The notes: a model not told the origin generated them from the letters alone. A stretch of 64,000 nt of DNA from Candidatus Binatia bacterium (GCA_026415395.1 JAOAHD010000007.1:620001-684000); one strand, 5' to 3'; counted from the first letter of the stretch, positions 53,991 through 63,553 are shown. Translations and numbers: made by a program.

Positions 53991-55058
53991 ATGAAAGCTG
54001 TAGTTCTTTGCGCGGGCCTAGGAACGCGGTTGCGTCCTTTGACCTTCAGCACAGCCAAGCACCTGATTCCTGTGGCGAATAAGCCGGTGTTGTTTTACGG
54101 GCTTGAAAGTCTCGTGGAAGTTGGGGTGCGCGAGATTGGCATTGTCGTGAGCCGGGAAAGTCGGCCCGTGATTCAGAACGCTGTCGACGACGGGAGTCGA
54201 TGGGGGGCAATAGTCACGTACATCGAGCAGGAGAAGCCGCAGGGGCTGGCTCATGCCTGCGCATGTGCGGAGACGTTTGTCGGGGACGAACCTTTCATCA
54301 TGTACTTAGGGGACAACCTGCTGCCCAATGGCTTGCGAGCGCCAGTGGAGCTCTTCCGGACCAGTAAGGCGAACGCTGTGGTCCTCCTCAAGGAGGTGGA
54401 TGATCCGTCTCGCTTTGGCATCGCCGAAGTCCAAGGGCAGCGCATCGTGCGCTTGGTAGAGAAGCCGGAGAATCCACCGTCGAACCTCGCCATTGTCGGC
54501 GGATACATTTTCGATCGCAATATTTTTGACTCCATCCGCCGCATCAAGCCGTCGTGGCGCGGCGAGTACGAGATTACCGACGCAATCCAAGACTTGGTCG
54601 ATCGCGGCTTCACCGTAGTGCCCTACATTGTGCCGGGTTGGTGGAAGGACACAGGAAAACCCGAGGACATCTTGGATGCGAACCGGGTGATCTTGGATGG
54701 CATGCGCAGCGCCATCGAGGGAGAAGTGGACGCAACCTCGGAACTCAACGGAACGGTGATTGTTGCGCCCGGGGCGGAAATTGTGAACTCGCGAATCCAC
54801 GGCCCCGTGATTATTGGCAAGGACGCCCGCGTGTTTGATGCTCAAGTGGGCCCGTATGTGTCTCTGGGCGACCGAGTACATGTTCTTCACAGCGTGGTGC
54901 GCAACTCGGTGATCATGGAAGACTCGCTCATCGAAAAGGTTGCGGAGCCGGTGTGCGATAGCTTGATCGGTCGCCGCGTACTTCTGCGCGGCACTACCAA
55001 GACTTCGGGCCTGCGGGTGCTACTCGGCGATTATTGCGAAGTGGAGCTTGGCAAGTAA
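53991..55058 (+). CDS. Glucose-1-phosphate thymidylyltransferase, long form
   Basis: 355 residues, longer than RmlA (about 290), because a left-handed beta-helix is added at the C-terminus (GTVIVAPGAEIVNSRIHGPV, GKDARVFDAQVGPYVSLG). The nucleotidyltransferase part has GLGTRLRPLTFSTAKHLIPV, the metal Asp in YLGDN, VEKPENPPS and WWKDTGKPEDIL. The long type makes dTDP-glucose or related sugar nucleotides for surface glycans or natural products. No rmlBCD genes follow. It is 15 bases ahead of the giant secreted protein and may share its transcript. Confidence 0.9.
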   Translation: MKAVVLCAGLGTRLRPLTFSTAKHLIPVANKPVLFYGLESLVEVGVREIGIVVSRESRPVIQNAVDDGSRWGAIVTYIEQEKPQGLAHACACAETFVGDEPFIMYLGDNLLPNGLRAPVELFRTSKANAVVLLKEVDDPSRFGIAEVQGQRIVRLVEKPENPPSNLAIVGGYIFDRNIFDSIRRIKPSWRGEYEITDAIQDLVDRGFTVVPYIVPGWWKDTGKPEDILDANRVILDGMRSAIEGEVDATSELNGTVIVAPGAEIVNSRIHGPVIIGKDARVFDAQVGPYVSLGDRVHVLHSVVRNSVIMEDSLIEKVAEPVCDSLIGRRVLLRGTTKTSGLRVLLGDYCEVELGK

Positions 55059-55073
55059 ACGGGAGCTGGGGGC

Positions 55074-58000
55074 ATGGCCGAGGGTGGCTGGCGACGGGCG
55101 GCACGGTCCTTGGCGACCCTGGCCGCTGTGTGCGGCTTGCTCGGCGGTGTTGCGGACCTCGGTTGGGCGCAGGGCTGCACGGACCTCGCGGGCCACTTCA
55201 GCGCGCAGGTGAACGGGTCGACCTCGGGCTCGAGCACCCGTGTGGGCTCTTGCGGGGGCGGAGAAGCGCCGGAAGCCGTGCTCGCGTTCACTGCCCCGCG
55301 GGCGGGTGCGTACACCTTCGACACGTTGGGCTCGTCGTTCGATACAGTGCTGTACGTGCTGAGCCACAGCAATACGGAGCTTGCGTGCAACGACGATGTC
55401 CAAGTCGGCGTCGATGCCTGGTCGCGCGTGGCGGTCACGCTTGCTGCCGGTCAGACCGTGCAGGTCGTTGTCGATGGCTTCAGCACGCAGAGTGGTGAGT
55501 TCGTTTTGCGGGTCAACGCCGACTGCCCATTGCCGTTTCGTGCCGATGCCCGCGACGTTGGCAATGCAGCAACTTGGGTTGTGAGCGGCTCTACGAATTG
55601 CGCGCCTGCGGTGCTGCCAGCGCAAGGGTGCAGCAGTGTGACCTGGGGACGCGGGTCGACCTTCGTCTATACCGCGCCGTTCTCCGGCACGTTCGAGTTC
55701 AGTACCGAGGGCTCCGAGTTCGACACTTTGCTCGCTGTCCGACTCGGGACGTGTTCTGGCGTCGAACTCCGGTGTAACGATGACGTCGTTGGGGGGAGCA
55801 GCGTCGCCTCTCGGCTTCGAGTGGACTTGGCCATAGGGCAGACCGTGGTGCTGGTCGTGGCGGGGAAGGATTCCGCAAGCGGCCGTTTCGTGCTCAGCGG
55901 AACGGGGGTGCCCTTCACCCCGACTGTGACATTTACGCGCACGCGGACCCGCACGCCCACCGCCACGCGCTCGTTCACCCCTCGGCCCTCCGCAACGAAC
56001 TCGCCGACGCCGTCGTTCACACGCTCCCCAAGTCCAACTCCGACGGCGAGCGCCACTGCCACCTCTTCGCGCTCGGCTACAGCTACACGCTCATTCACGG
56101 CGACTGCGACTCCGCGAGCGACCTTGGCGAACACGCCTGCGGCAACGGCGGTGGCGACCGCGACCGCCACGGCCTCGGGCACGCCCACACCGAGCCGCAC
56201 GCCGGTAGCGAGTCCGAGTGCCACGGCATCGCCCACTGCGACCCTAACCGCGCTGGTTTGCTGTGAATTTCCCTTGGGCAGTCTCTTGCGCTGCGAGCTG
56301 CTCGGTGCCGCTGAATGCCACGGCCGCGGTGGTATGACTCTTCCTGTGGATGCCTGCACATCCGCGCGTTGCAGCCCTCCGATGAGCCCGACTGGCACGA
56401 TCACCGCGATGCCGACGCGGACCCTGACGTCTCGCCCCACTTTAACCCCGTTGCCCTCGTCGACTCCCGCAGCGACGGTGAGCAGCGCGCTGACGGTGAG
56501 CCCAACCCAGGCGCAGCCGGGTGCGCGGATTGTTGTACATGGTAGAGTGGCAAGCGGACATAGCGGTGTGCGGCTATGGTTCGATGACACTGGAGGGTGG
56601 GTTCCACTTGGCGACCTCCGTGTAGACGCATTGGGCGCCTTCGCGGCGACGGTGCGCATTCCCGAAAGCGCCGAGCCGGGAATGTACCGCATCTGCGCGG
56701 CGGCGGTCGACCCGGGCGTCGAAGGTCGCGACCTTGTGTGTGCTCCCTTGGCCCTAGAATCGGCGACGGCGTCACTCACGGTTCTCACGCTGGATGGCGG
56801 TGTGCCTCAACCAGGTGTGCGTGTGCACTTGCACGCCGCCAGCGGTGCAGTGGCGGCGAGTGCGGAGTCCGATGAGGTCGGCATCGCTGAGTTCTTGGCG
56901 GTAGCGGCGGGCGTGTACGATGTCCGCGCCGTGTGCGAGGACAACAGCTCTTGCTCCGCACGGCTTTACTTTCCCCCGTCCAAGATTGTCCTCGCTCCGG
57001 GGAGCAGGCGCGCGGTGGCTTTGCGGACAGTCACGCCGCCTCCGAGGAGCGAGATGGAGTGGGTTGGTGCTCTTGTTTTGCCTGCAGGACTGGTGGCGAG
57101 CACTCGGCCCCTGGCTCTGCCCTTCCTCGTCAGAGACCCGTGGGCGTTCCCGAGCCTCGAAGGGCTTGGACTCCCTCCGCTGATCGTTCGCTTTTGGGGA
57201 ATCCCTAGTGCTCCGCCCGCGAGTAACCACCGGGCCGTGGATTTTCGGGTCGTAGGCACTCGCGGCTTACTGCTGGGGAGCACTGCACGACGGCCGCAGC
57301 CGGTGTACGCGCTCGACCCGGAATGGAATTTTCCCGCGTTCGTGGCTGATGTGAATCTTGGGTCTCTGCCCGGCGGCGAGGTGACCTTGGAGGTGCAACC
57401 GACGGGAGGCACGACGCGCTCGTTTCCGCTTGCGGGCGAGCCCCTCGCGCTTCGTTGGGGACCACCCGTGCGCAGTGGGGAGGGTGCGGTGGAGGCGACT
57501 GTGGACGACCATGTGTTGCAAGTGCAATTCGCGACCATAGCTCCGCGCCCGCAATGGACGTGGGACTTGGTCCTTCAACAGGGCGGAGGTCAAATGGTGC
57601 CATGGTCGGGCACAGTTTCCGTTGAGCTTGTGGAGTCGTGGGGTACGAAGCTGGATTGGCAAGGAACAGCGCGTGCACGCATGACTTCGACCCTGGCGGA
57701 GCGGCGGGCGGAGTCGAATCTGTCGCTTTCCTTGCTTCGCGGGGCACGATTGACGGGCGCGGCTTATCGGGTTGCGGGAAATCTGCAATGGGAACGGTGT
57801 TTCGATGTTCGGCAGCGGCCGGCGACAGCGACGTTGCCGCTCGAACTCTGCGAAAACTGCCCGCGCGAAGTGTTTGCCCGCGACTTTTCTTCGAGCACGT
57901 GCGTGGAAGCTCATGGCAGCCTGCAACTTGAGGTTGCCCCTAACCTTCACGCTAGCGGGCGATTCGCGTTGGAGTTCGCGCCGCTCGGTGTGCGGTCGTT

Positions 58001-60167
58001 GGAAGAACCAGCAGGACTGTGTCAGGTGCGATGGTGGGCGAAGCAAAGCTTGGGAGCGCGAGCTAGCGTATCCTACAATTCCAGCCGGTCCCCGGCGGTG
58101 TTCGTTCCAGAGGCGCCGTGTCTGGCGCTGAGCGAGCGCTGGATTGCCGGCGTGCAATGTGTTGGGAGGATGTTCGTTGGCCCGCAGCTGGATTTTATGG
58201 CCACCGCGCCGTGTGCACTGCCAGTGGCAACGGATCGCGCAAGTGCGTTCACGCAGAACCCAAACCCAGTTCTGGCTGTCGACGAATCCGGGTGGGCGTT
58301 GCTCCTCTCGGTCGCACCGGCGTCGACTCCCGCGGGAGCTCCTTCCACCGTGGCTTGGGAGATGCTTGGCGGCGCGCAAGCCGGGGAAACAGGGAGCCTC
58401 GGCGTGGGGAGCGGGTTTGTCGACCGGTCTGCATTGGCCTCGGTAGGTCCCGACCGAATGGTCGCCGTCTGGGTGGAGAGTGGCCTCCACCCGCAGGCTG
58501 CACTCGAGGCCGAACTTGGAGCCCTCAATGCGAGCGCGGAGTTGGCGACGGCGGAGTGGATAGATGGGGGCTGGAGCGCATCCAGATTGCTCACGCAGGA
58601 CGACGTTGCCGACGGCCGGCCTGTGCTCGTGCGTGCACCGGAGGGCGCACTCTTGTTTTGGTTGCGCGCGGAACGGCCTCCGCTCGGCAGCGCTGCGGCC
58701 AGCGTGTTCTGGGGCCGCTACGGGCGGGGCACGGGTTGGCAGTTGGAAGGCCCGCTGTCGTCCGCCAGCGCGGGCACCATTCGAGATCTGGCTGCTGGTG
58801 AGTTGCAGGACGGCACGGTTGTGGTCGCCTGGTTGGAAGATCGCTCGAGCGGCGGAAGCGCCGTGCGGATTCGACATCGCAGTGGAGACACCTGGATGGC
58901 TCCCGAAGAGGTCGTTCTGCCGCGGGGGGTAAGGGCAACTCTGTTGCGATTTGTGGCGGGCGGCGCAAGGCCGGCGGTTTTGGTGCGCGCCCACCAGGAA
59001 GGAACGCGCGGGCCCGGCGGCGATCTCTATTGGGTGGAGCGAGGAACGCAGGGGTGGTCGACGCGCAAGCTGACGGAGGACCACAGCGTAGATGAGTTTT
59101 GGCCACTCGTGAGCGGCCTGAGAGTGTACGTGTTTTTCCGCAACACCGGTGGTGGCTCCCTGTCAGAGGGCAACGGCGACCTGTGGGCGATGACCATAAA
59201 GGACGCGGCACCCGAGGCGTTGGTACGATTAACTTCGGACGGCGCCGGCCACGTAAGCCCGGTAGCGGTACAACGCGGATCCGATGAGGTAGTGATTGCC
59301 GATGTGCACCAACGCGCCCCCACTGAACTCCCGCGGGTGGTCGTGCACCGTTGGCTTTTGCTTCCTGACTTGGCTCTGGAAGACGCTCGGTGGGAGCCGC
59401 CAACTGGCGCGGGAATTGGTGAGCGTCCACTGAGGGAAGGCAGGGCGCTGGTCGTGCGGATTGTGAATCAGGGGCTGATCGATAGCGGTTCCCCGTTTTC
59501 CGTGCGTTTACGCAGTGGCGAGGGAGTGGTGGGCGAGGCGCACGTGAGCACACCCCTCGCGCCAGGGGCTGCCACGGAGATCACGCTGAATCCTGGGCCC
59601 AGCAGCGCGGCTCAACAGTTCGTGGTCGTGGTCGACGAAGAGAATCGGGTGGCGGAGTCGGAAAAGGGGAACAATGTGTTGCGTGTCGACACCCGTCCTG
59701 AAGCGCCCCAGTGGGTGGGGTACAGCGCGGATGAATCGTCCGGCGATGTGGTGCTCCAATGGCTCGAGGTGGGCGATGCCGCGCAGTACCGGGTGTATCG
59801 TGCCAACGACCGCGGGCAGCCGTTTGAGCTGTGGACGGCGACGCTTGCCCCCGAACTACGAGATCCAGGTGCACTGCTCTTGGGCCGCCAGCTGTCGTAC
59901 CGCATTACTGCCGTCGACGAATTTGGCCGGGAATCGGAGCCGAGCAGCGCAATCGTTGTGGATGGACTGGTGGCACCGCGTCCTTGCACGGGTGATTGCA
60001 ATGGTGACGGCGTTGTGACCATCGATGAGCTCTTGCTAGGGGTGAACATTGCCCTGGAGGTCAGGGCGTTGGATGCCTGTCCGTACTTCGACGTGACTGC
60101 GGACGGCGCCGTCACGGTCGACGAACTCCTCCTCGCCGTAGGCAACGCTTTGAGTGGATGTCCCTGA
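55074..60167 (+). CDS. 1697-residue secreted multidomain protein with dockerin-like end
   Basis: Signal peptide 1-33 (ends GWAQ). Two related PPC/CUB-like sandwiches at ~34-150 and ~155-275, each with FDT(V/L)L and CNDDV motifs. Thr/Pro/Ser linker ~280-392, a Cys cluster ~392-436 (LVCCEFPLGSLLRCELLG), a second linker to ~470. Then an Ig/IPT-like unit (LTVSPTQAQPGARIVVHGRV), a Cna-B-like unit (GVPQPGVRVHLHAASG), a long beta-rich region, what looks like a propeller at ~1050-1440, a CARDB-like unit (VVRIVNQGLIDSGSPFSVRL, VDEENRVAESEKGNNVL), a fibronectin-like unit and finally CTGDCNGDGVVTIDELLL/DVTADGAVTVDELLLAV, ending LSGCP. The gene is fully open, unlike the comparable one at 16-21 kb. Cell-surface binding or adhesion is likely; the target is unknown. 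Confidence 0.85.
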   Translation: MAEGGWRRAARSLATLAAVCGLLGGVADLGWAQGCTDLAGHFSAQVNGSTSGSSTRVGSCGGGEAPEAVLAFTAPRAGAYTFDTLGSSFDTVLYVLSHSNTELACNDDVQVGVDAWSRVAVTLAAGQTVQVVVDGFSTQSGEFVLRVNADCPLPFRADARDVGNAATWVVSGSTNCAPAVLPAQGCSSVTWGRGSTFVYTAPFSGTFEFSTEGSEFDTLLAVRLGTCSGVELRCNDDVVGGSSVASRLRVDLAIGQTVVLVVAGKDSASGRFVLSGTGVPFTPTVTFTRTRTRTPTATRSFTPRPSATNSPTPSFTRSPSPTPTASATATSSRSATATRSFTATATPRATLANTPAATAVATATATASGTPTPSRTPVASPSATASPTATLTALVCCEFPLGSLLRCELLGAAECHGRGGMTLPVDACTSARCSPPMSPTGTITAMPTRTLTSRPTLTPLPSSTPAATVSSALTVSPTQAQPGARIVVHGRVASGHSGVRLWFDDTGGWVPLGDLRVDALGAFAATVRIPESAEPGMYRICAAAVDPGVEGRDLVCAPLALESATASLTVLTLDGGVPQPGVRVHLHAASGAVAASAESDEVGIAEFLAVAAGVYDVRAVCEDNSSCSARLYFPPSKIVLAPGSRRAVALRTVTPPPRSEMEWVGALVLPAGLVASTRPLALPFLVRDPWAFPSLEGLGLPPLIVRFWGIPSAPPASNHRAVDFRVVGTRGLLLGSTARRPQPVYALDPEWNFPAFVADVNLGSLPGGEVTLEVQPTGGTTRSFPLAGEPLALRWGPPVRSGEGAVEATVDDHVLQVQFATIAPRPQWTWDLVLQQGGGQMVPWSGTVSVELVESWGTKLDWQGTARARMTSTLAERRAESNLSLSLLRGARLTGAAYRVAGNLQWERCFDVRQRPATATLPLELCENCPREVFARDFSSSTCVEAHGSLQLEVAPNLHASGRFALEFAPLGVRSLEEPAGLCQVRWWAKQSLGARASVSYNSSRSPAVFVPEAPCLALSERWIAGVQCVGRMFVGPQLDFMATAPCALPVATDRASAFTQNPNPVLAVDESGWALLLSVAPASTPAGAPSTVAWEMLGGAQAGETGSLGVGSGFVDRSALASVGPDRMVAVWVESGLHPQAALEAELGALNASAELATAEWIDGGWSASRLLTQDDVADGRPVLVRAPEGALLFWLRAERPPLGSAAASVFWGRYGRGTGWQLEGPLSSASAGTIRDLAAGELQDGTVVVAWLEDRSSGGSAVRIRHRSGDTWMAPEEVVLPRGVRATLLRFVAGGARPAVLVRAHQEGTRGPGGDLYWVERGTQGWSTRKLTEDHSVDEFWPLVSGLRVYVFFRNTGGGSLSEGNGDLWAMTIKDAAPEALVRLTSDGAGHVSPVAVQRGSDEVVIADVHQRAPTELPRVVVHRWLLLPDLALEDARWEPPTGAGIGERPLREGRALVVRIVNQGLIDSGSPFSVRLRSGEGVVGEAHVSTPLAPGAATEITLNPGPSSAAQQFVVVVDEENRVAESEKGNNVLRVDTRPEAPQWVGYSADESSGDVVLQWLEVGDAAQYRVYRANDRGQPFELWTATLAPELRDPGALLLGRQLSYRITAVDEFGRESEPSSAIVVDGLVAPRPCTGDCNGDGVVTIDELLLGVNIALEVRALDACPYFDVTADGAVTVDELLLAVGNALSGCP
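55911..56250 (+). repeat. Degenerate ACN-CCN repeats coding a Thr/Pro linker
   Basis: Short repeats of ACG/CCG/TCG-type codons encode about 110 residues of Thr, Pro, Ser and Ala (units such as TPTATRS and SATATRSFT). The same kind of tract appears again at about 56390-56480. These low-complexity linkers are typical glycosylated spacers and are prone to slippage. Confidence 0.8.
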
Positions 60168-60405
60168 ACCGTCCTGAACCGTCTGAACCCTCGTCGCTGA
60201 ACCCTCCCGTGTGGCGGACCTGGACCCATCGAGCGGGTCACTGCTCTTCGACACCGGGCAGTGGGGCACACAAGGTGCGCACGAGCAAAGAAGGAAAGAA
60301 AAGAGGCCGCCCAGCATCCGCGTTAGGTCGATGGGGTTTTAGCCTCGCGATCATCGCGCGTTCCGCTTGAGGTTCGCGGGTTTTCGCTGTTAAACGGCGG
60401 CTGCA

Positions 60406-60720
60406 ATGGTGAGAACACTGGGGCGCCGGGTGGCAGCGCTAGATCCCCGCCGGCTTTGGCAACTGTGGAACAACGTGCGTTTGGGCTGGCGGTTGCTGCG
60501 CGATGGGCGCGTGGGCTGGTTGCCTAAGGCCGTGTTCGTCGGCGCGATTGTATACGTGTTTCTGCCGCTCGATTTGTTGCCGGACACGTTGCCGCTTGTG
60601 GGGCAAGTTGACGACCTGCTCTTGCTTCTGTTTGCCTGGAAGTTGTTTTTGGCACTCTGCCCACCCCAAGTTGTCGAAGAGCATGCCCGGCAAATCGCCC
60701 GCGAGCTACTCGCGCAGTGA
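60406..60720 (+). CDS. DUF1232 (YkvA-type) small membrane protein
   Basis: 104 residues. The DUF1232 core is clear: VGWLPKAVFVGAIVYVFLPLDLLPDTLPLVGQVDDLLLLLFAWK. Two hydrophobic segments with a Pro-Leu-Asp...Pro-Asp loop are typical. The role is unknown; the family is widespread and sometimes linked to membrane or division stress. Confidence 0.82.
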   Translation: MVRTLGRRVAALDPRRLWQLWNNVRLGWRLLRDGRVGWLPKAVFVGAIVYVFLPLDLLPDTLPLVGQVDDLLLLLFAWKLFLALCPPQVVEEHARQIARELLAQ

Positions 60721-61066
60721 AGGGGCGCCGAAAGCGTGGCGTGCTCATGCAACCCTTCGCACGGGAGTGGTTGTGCGGTCCGTAGGTGGAAAAGCCTTCC
60801 GTATAGAGCGAGTGTGCCCCGCATGTCAGGGCACACTCGCCGCGTTCCCGTGTGCCCCGCGCGGACTCGTGCTCGTTCGCAACCCGCGTCGATGATTGTC
60901 CGAGCGTCCGTGACTTCTCGCTCTGCGGGCTCGTGCGAGTACCTTTCGGAGCCGACTCGGCGTCCCCCAAGGTCGGACCGATCGGCTCGGGCGAGGGCAA
61001 GCCGTACCTCTTACCAGGGCAGGCAGAGTGTGCTTCAAATGGCCGTGCCTGACGATGCGCTCGGGC
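60721..61066. other. Intergenic region between convergent genes
   Basis: 346 bases between DUF1232 (plus) and lepB (minus). It contains the 12-bp hairpin at 60808-60840; nothing else was recognised. Confidence 0.5.
60808..60840. terminator. 12-bp perfect hairpin, likely terminator
   Basis: GCGAGTGTGCCC (60808-60819) pairs perfectly with GGGCACACTCGC (60829-60840) around a nine-base loop. No T-run follows on either strand. With the similar hairpin at 16075-16114 it may be this organism's form of intergenic terminator. Confidence 0.55.
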
Positions 61067-61705
61067 TTAGTGGAGAAACTTGCCCAGCCGGTCGAACTTC
61101 GAGCCTGACCAGTAGATGAAGGTTGCTTTGCCTTTGATCGCCTTCTCGTCGGCAAAGCCCCAATAACGGCTGTCCAAGCTCTCGTCGCGGTTGTCACCCA
61201 TCACGAAGAATTTGCCTGGCGGCACCACGACTGGTCCGAAGTTATCTCGCGGTACTGCGTGAACCTCGTTGGGGTACTTATAGTGTGCCCAAGGCTCTTC
61301 AACGGGTTCGTCGTTAATGAACAGCCGCTTCTGCCGCATCTCCACCTTGTCCCCTGCCACGGCAACCACTCTCTTAATCAAGTCCGTTTTCCCGTCGTTC
61401 GGCGAAACGAAGACGACAATGTCGCCCCGCCTCGGGTGTGACCACTGCGTGATCGGGATCACGATGCCAGTGAACGGCACGTCCACATGGAAACCGTAGG
61501 CGAGCTTGTTCACGAATAAGTGATCGCCGATTTGAATCGTGGGGAGCATCGAGCCAGACGGCACCCAAAATGCCTCCACCACCGTGGCCCGAATTGCCAG
61601 CGCCACGAGCAGTGCCAGCGCCAGAGATTCGATATTCTGCCGCAGGCGGGATTTTCTCGGTTGGATTGCTTCGGAGGCTGTAGTCGGCCGACGTGCTTGT
61701 CCCAT
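61067..61705 (-). CDS. lepB: Signal peptidase I
   Basis: 212 residues. One N-terminal membrane anchor (SLALALLVALAIRATVVEAF). The catalytic Ser is in VPSGSMLPT (Ser52) and the catalytic Lys in LIKRVVAVAGD; GDNRDESLDSRYWGF is box E. It removes signal peptides from exported proteins at the outer face of the membrane; the window encodes many such substrates. The next gene upstream on the same strand is mpg, 36 bases away. Confidence 0.94.
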   Translation of the reverse strand: MGQARRPTTASEAIQPRKSRLRQNIESLALALLVALAIRATVVEAFWVPSGSMLPTIQIGDHLFVNKLAYGFHVDVPFTGIVIPITQWSHPRRGDIVVFVSPNDGKTDLIKRVVAVAGDKVEMRQKRLFINDEPVEEPWAHYKYPNEVHAVPRDNFGPVVVPPGKFFVMGDNRDESLDSRYWGFADEKAIKGKATFIYWSGSKFDRLGKFLH

Positions 61706-61741
61706 AAAACGCCCCTACCATGGAGTTCGAAGTTCGTAGCG

Positions 61742-62308
61742 TCAAGGTCTGGCGAGGTCCTGTTCGGCACGGCGGTCGCGCTTAGACACTCCCGGGCTGC
61801 CCACAAGGTAAAAGCGCAGCGGCAGATCCGCAGCCAAACGCACCCCAATCCGGGTACTGGTGACGATCTTCTCTTCCGGCCGCACGAATCCGGGTTCGAC
61901 CCAAATGTGCGGATCCCGCACTAGGTCGCGCCCGTTGTCGGCCCGAGTGAGGTGGAGCGCACGTGCGAGCAGTGCCGGACCGTTCGCGCGCTCGATCTCA
62001 TCTAGGCCGCGGAGTAGCACTGCCCCAGCCGTGCCTTCGGGTTCGGTGACGATGTTGACGCAATGGTGCATGCCGTAGGTTAAGTACACGTAGAGAAGGC
62101 CCGGGCGCCCGAACATCACCGCATTGCGTTTGGTGCGCTTGCCGTTGGCCGCGTGGGAGGCAGCGTCTTGCGTGTAGGCCTCGGTTTCTACGATGCGACC
62201 GCGGTAAATCCGGCCATGAATCCGGTGGCAGAGAAAGCACCCGAGGAGCCTTTTGGCGACTTCCTCGGTGGATCCTTCAAAATCGTGCCGGCCGAGTCGC
62301 TTCTTCAC
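61742..62308 (-). CDS. mpg: 3-methyladenine DNA glycosylase (AAG/MPG family)
   Basis: 188 residues. The GTG at 62308 overlaps the amrS stop (GTGA), in keeping with other junctions here, and gives a normal N-terminus (KKRLGRHDFEGSTEEVAKRLLG). Motifs: GRIVETEAYTQDAASHA (catalytic Glu), KRNAVMFGRPGLLYVYLTYGMHHCVNIV and AVLLRGLDEI. It excises alkylated purines and hypoxanthine from DNA. Confidence 0.92.
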   Translation of the reverse strand: MKKRLGRHDFEGSTEEVAKRLLGCFLCHRIHGRIYRGRIVETEAYTQDAASHAANGKRTKRNAVMFGRPGLLYVYLTYGMHHCVNIVTEPEGTAGAVLLRGLDEIERANGPALLARALHLTRADNGRDLVRDPHIWVEPGFVRPEEKIVTSTRIGVRLAADLPLRFYLVGSPGVSKRDRRAEQDLARP

Positions 62309-63432
62309 AGCGCAACTGGACGTGGCCACCACGCGCCTTCAGGTTGGTGGATGTGCGCCGTGTCTCCCCAACGGCCGGCGATTTGTGTGCCGCACTTTGG
62401 GCAGTAGCCGTCGCGGAGATCCACTCGCAAAATGCGGTAGCCATGGCGCGCGACCACCGTATGCCGGCATTGCGGGCAGCGGGTATTTTCGTATTCTCCC
62501 ACCGCCCCGGGTACGTTGCCGACGTACACGTAGCGAAGGCCGGCTTCCTCACCGAGGCGCGCGGCGAACAACAGCTTTTCCACCGTGGTCGCATCCCGAT
62601 CGGTCATTTTGTAGTCTGGGTGAAACGCTGTGACATGCCATGGGATGTCGGGCGACACGCTGGCAAGGAACTCGGTGAGGGCCCGTAATTCCTGTGGCGA
62701 GTCATTGAAGCCTGGCACCAACAGGGTCACGACTTCGACCCAGAACCCGAGCTCCACCAAGTCACGAATGGTGCGCTTCACGGTTTCCAGCAAACCGCCG
62801 AGCTTCCGGTAGTGGCGGTCATCGAAGCCTTTGAGGTCCACCTTGTAAAGGTCCACCCACGGTCGCAGAAAGGCGAGCACCTCGGGGGTGGCGTTCCCGT
62901 TGGACACGTACGAGGTGACGAGCCCTGCGGCGCGGGCGTGGCGGAAAATTTCCACGGCCCATTCCGAGGTAATTAAGGGTTCGTTGTAGGTGCTGGTCAC
63001 AATTTTTGCCCCGTACTTCCGAGCGAGGCGCACAATATCTTCTGGCCCCACTCGTTGGGGAATTACGCCTGCCACTGGGTCGCGCAGCGCTTGCGAGGTG
63101 ATCCAGTTCTGGCAGTAGGAGCAGTGGTAGTCGCAGCCCAGCATGCCAAAGCTGAGCGCAAGCGAGCCAGGGTAGGCGTGGAAGAAGGGCTTTTTTTCCA
63201 CGGGATCGCACTGGAGTCCGGCCACGTAGCCCCACGGCACATATAGCTCGCCTCCCTGATTGCGGCGCACTTTGCAAATGCCGATCTTCCCCTCGGGTAA
63301 GTAGCAACGGTGCCCGCAGGCAAGGCAACGGAGCGCCTTGTCCGGCAGCCGCTCCACTAGCTCTGCACGGGGTCTGCTCAGCTCTTCGAGCAATGCTTGT
63401 AAACTTGACGGCGTAGGCGCTTGGCGAGCCAC
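62305..63432 (-). CDS. amrS: AmmeMemoRadiSam system radical SAM enzyme
   Basis: 375 residues. An N-terminal Cys set (LRCLACGHRCYLPEGKIGIC) precedes the radical SAM motif CDYHCSYC (Cys100, 104, 107), then STYNEPLI, YVSNGNATPEVL and DLYKVDLKGFDD. A zinc-ribbon tail (CPQCRHTVV, CPKCGTQIAG) is longer than in the simplest members. The system normally includes a Memo-like and an AMMECR1-like protein; neither is in the window. Substrate unknown. Confidence 0.92.
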   Translation of the reverse strand: MARQAPTPSSLQALLEELSRPRAELVERLPDKALRCLACGHRCYLPEGKIGICKVRRNQGGELYVPWGYVAGLQCDPVEKKPFFHAYPGSLALSFGMLGCDYHCSYCQNWITSQALRDPVAGVIPQRVGPEDIVRLARKYGAKIVTSTYNEPLITSEWAVEIFRHARAAGLVTSYVSNGNATPEVLAFLRPWVDLYKVDLKGFDDRHYRKLGGLLETVKRTIRDLVELGFWVEVVTLLVPGFNDSPQELRALTEFLASVSPDIPWHVTAFHPDYKMTDRDATTVEKLLFAARLGEEAGLRYVYVGNVPGAVGEYENTRCPQCRHTVVARHGYRILRVDLRDGYCPKCGTQIAGRWGDTAHIHQPEGAWWPRPVAL

Positions 63433-63553
63433 GACGCAGAACTATAGTGCGCTGCCTGCCCGACAACAATTGGGCCAGTGGAGCCCTGAGTGCGTGTGGA
63501 GGCCACCGAAGGGGCGGTGACATCGGACCAGACCCTATGCTTTAAGCGAATGC

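Noticed and set aside
55667-56788. 373-codon minus-strand frame with VAVGV repeats
   Set aside because: It is antisense to the giant protein's Thr/Pro linkers and has no ribosome site.
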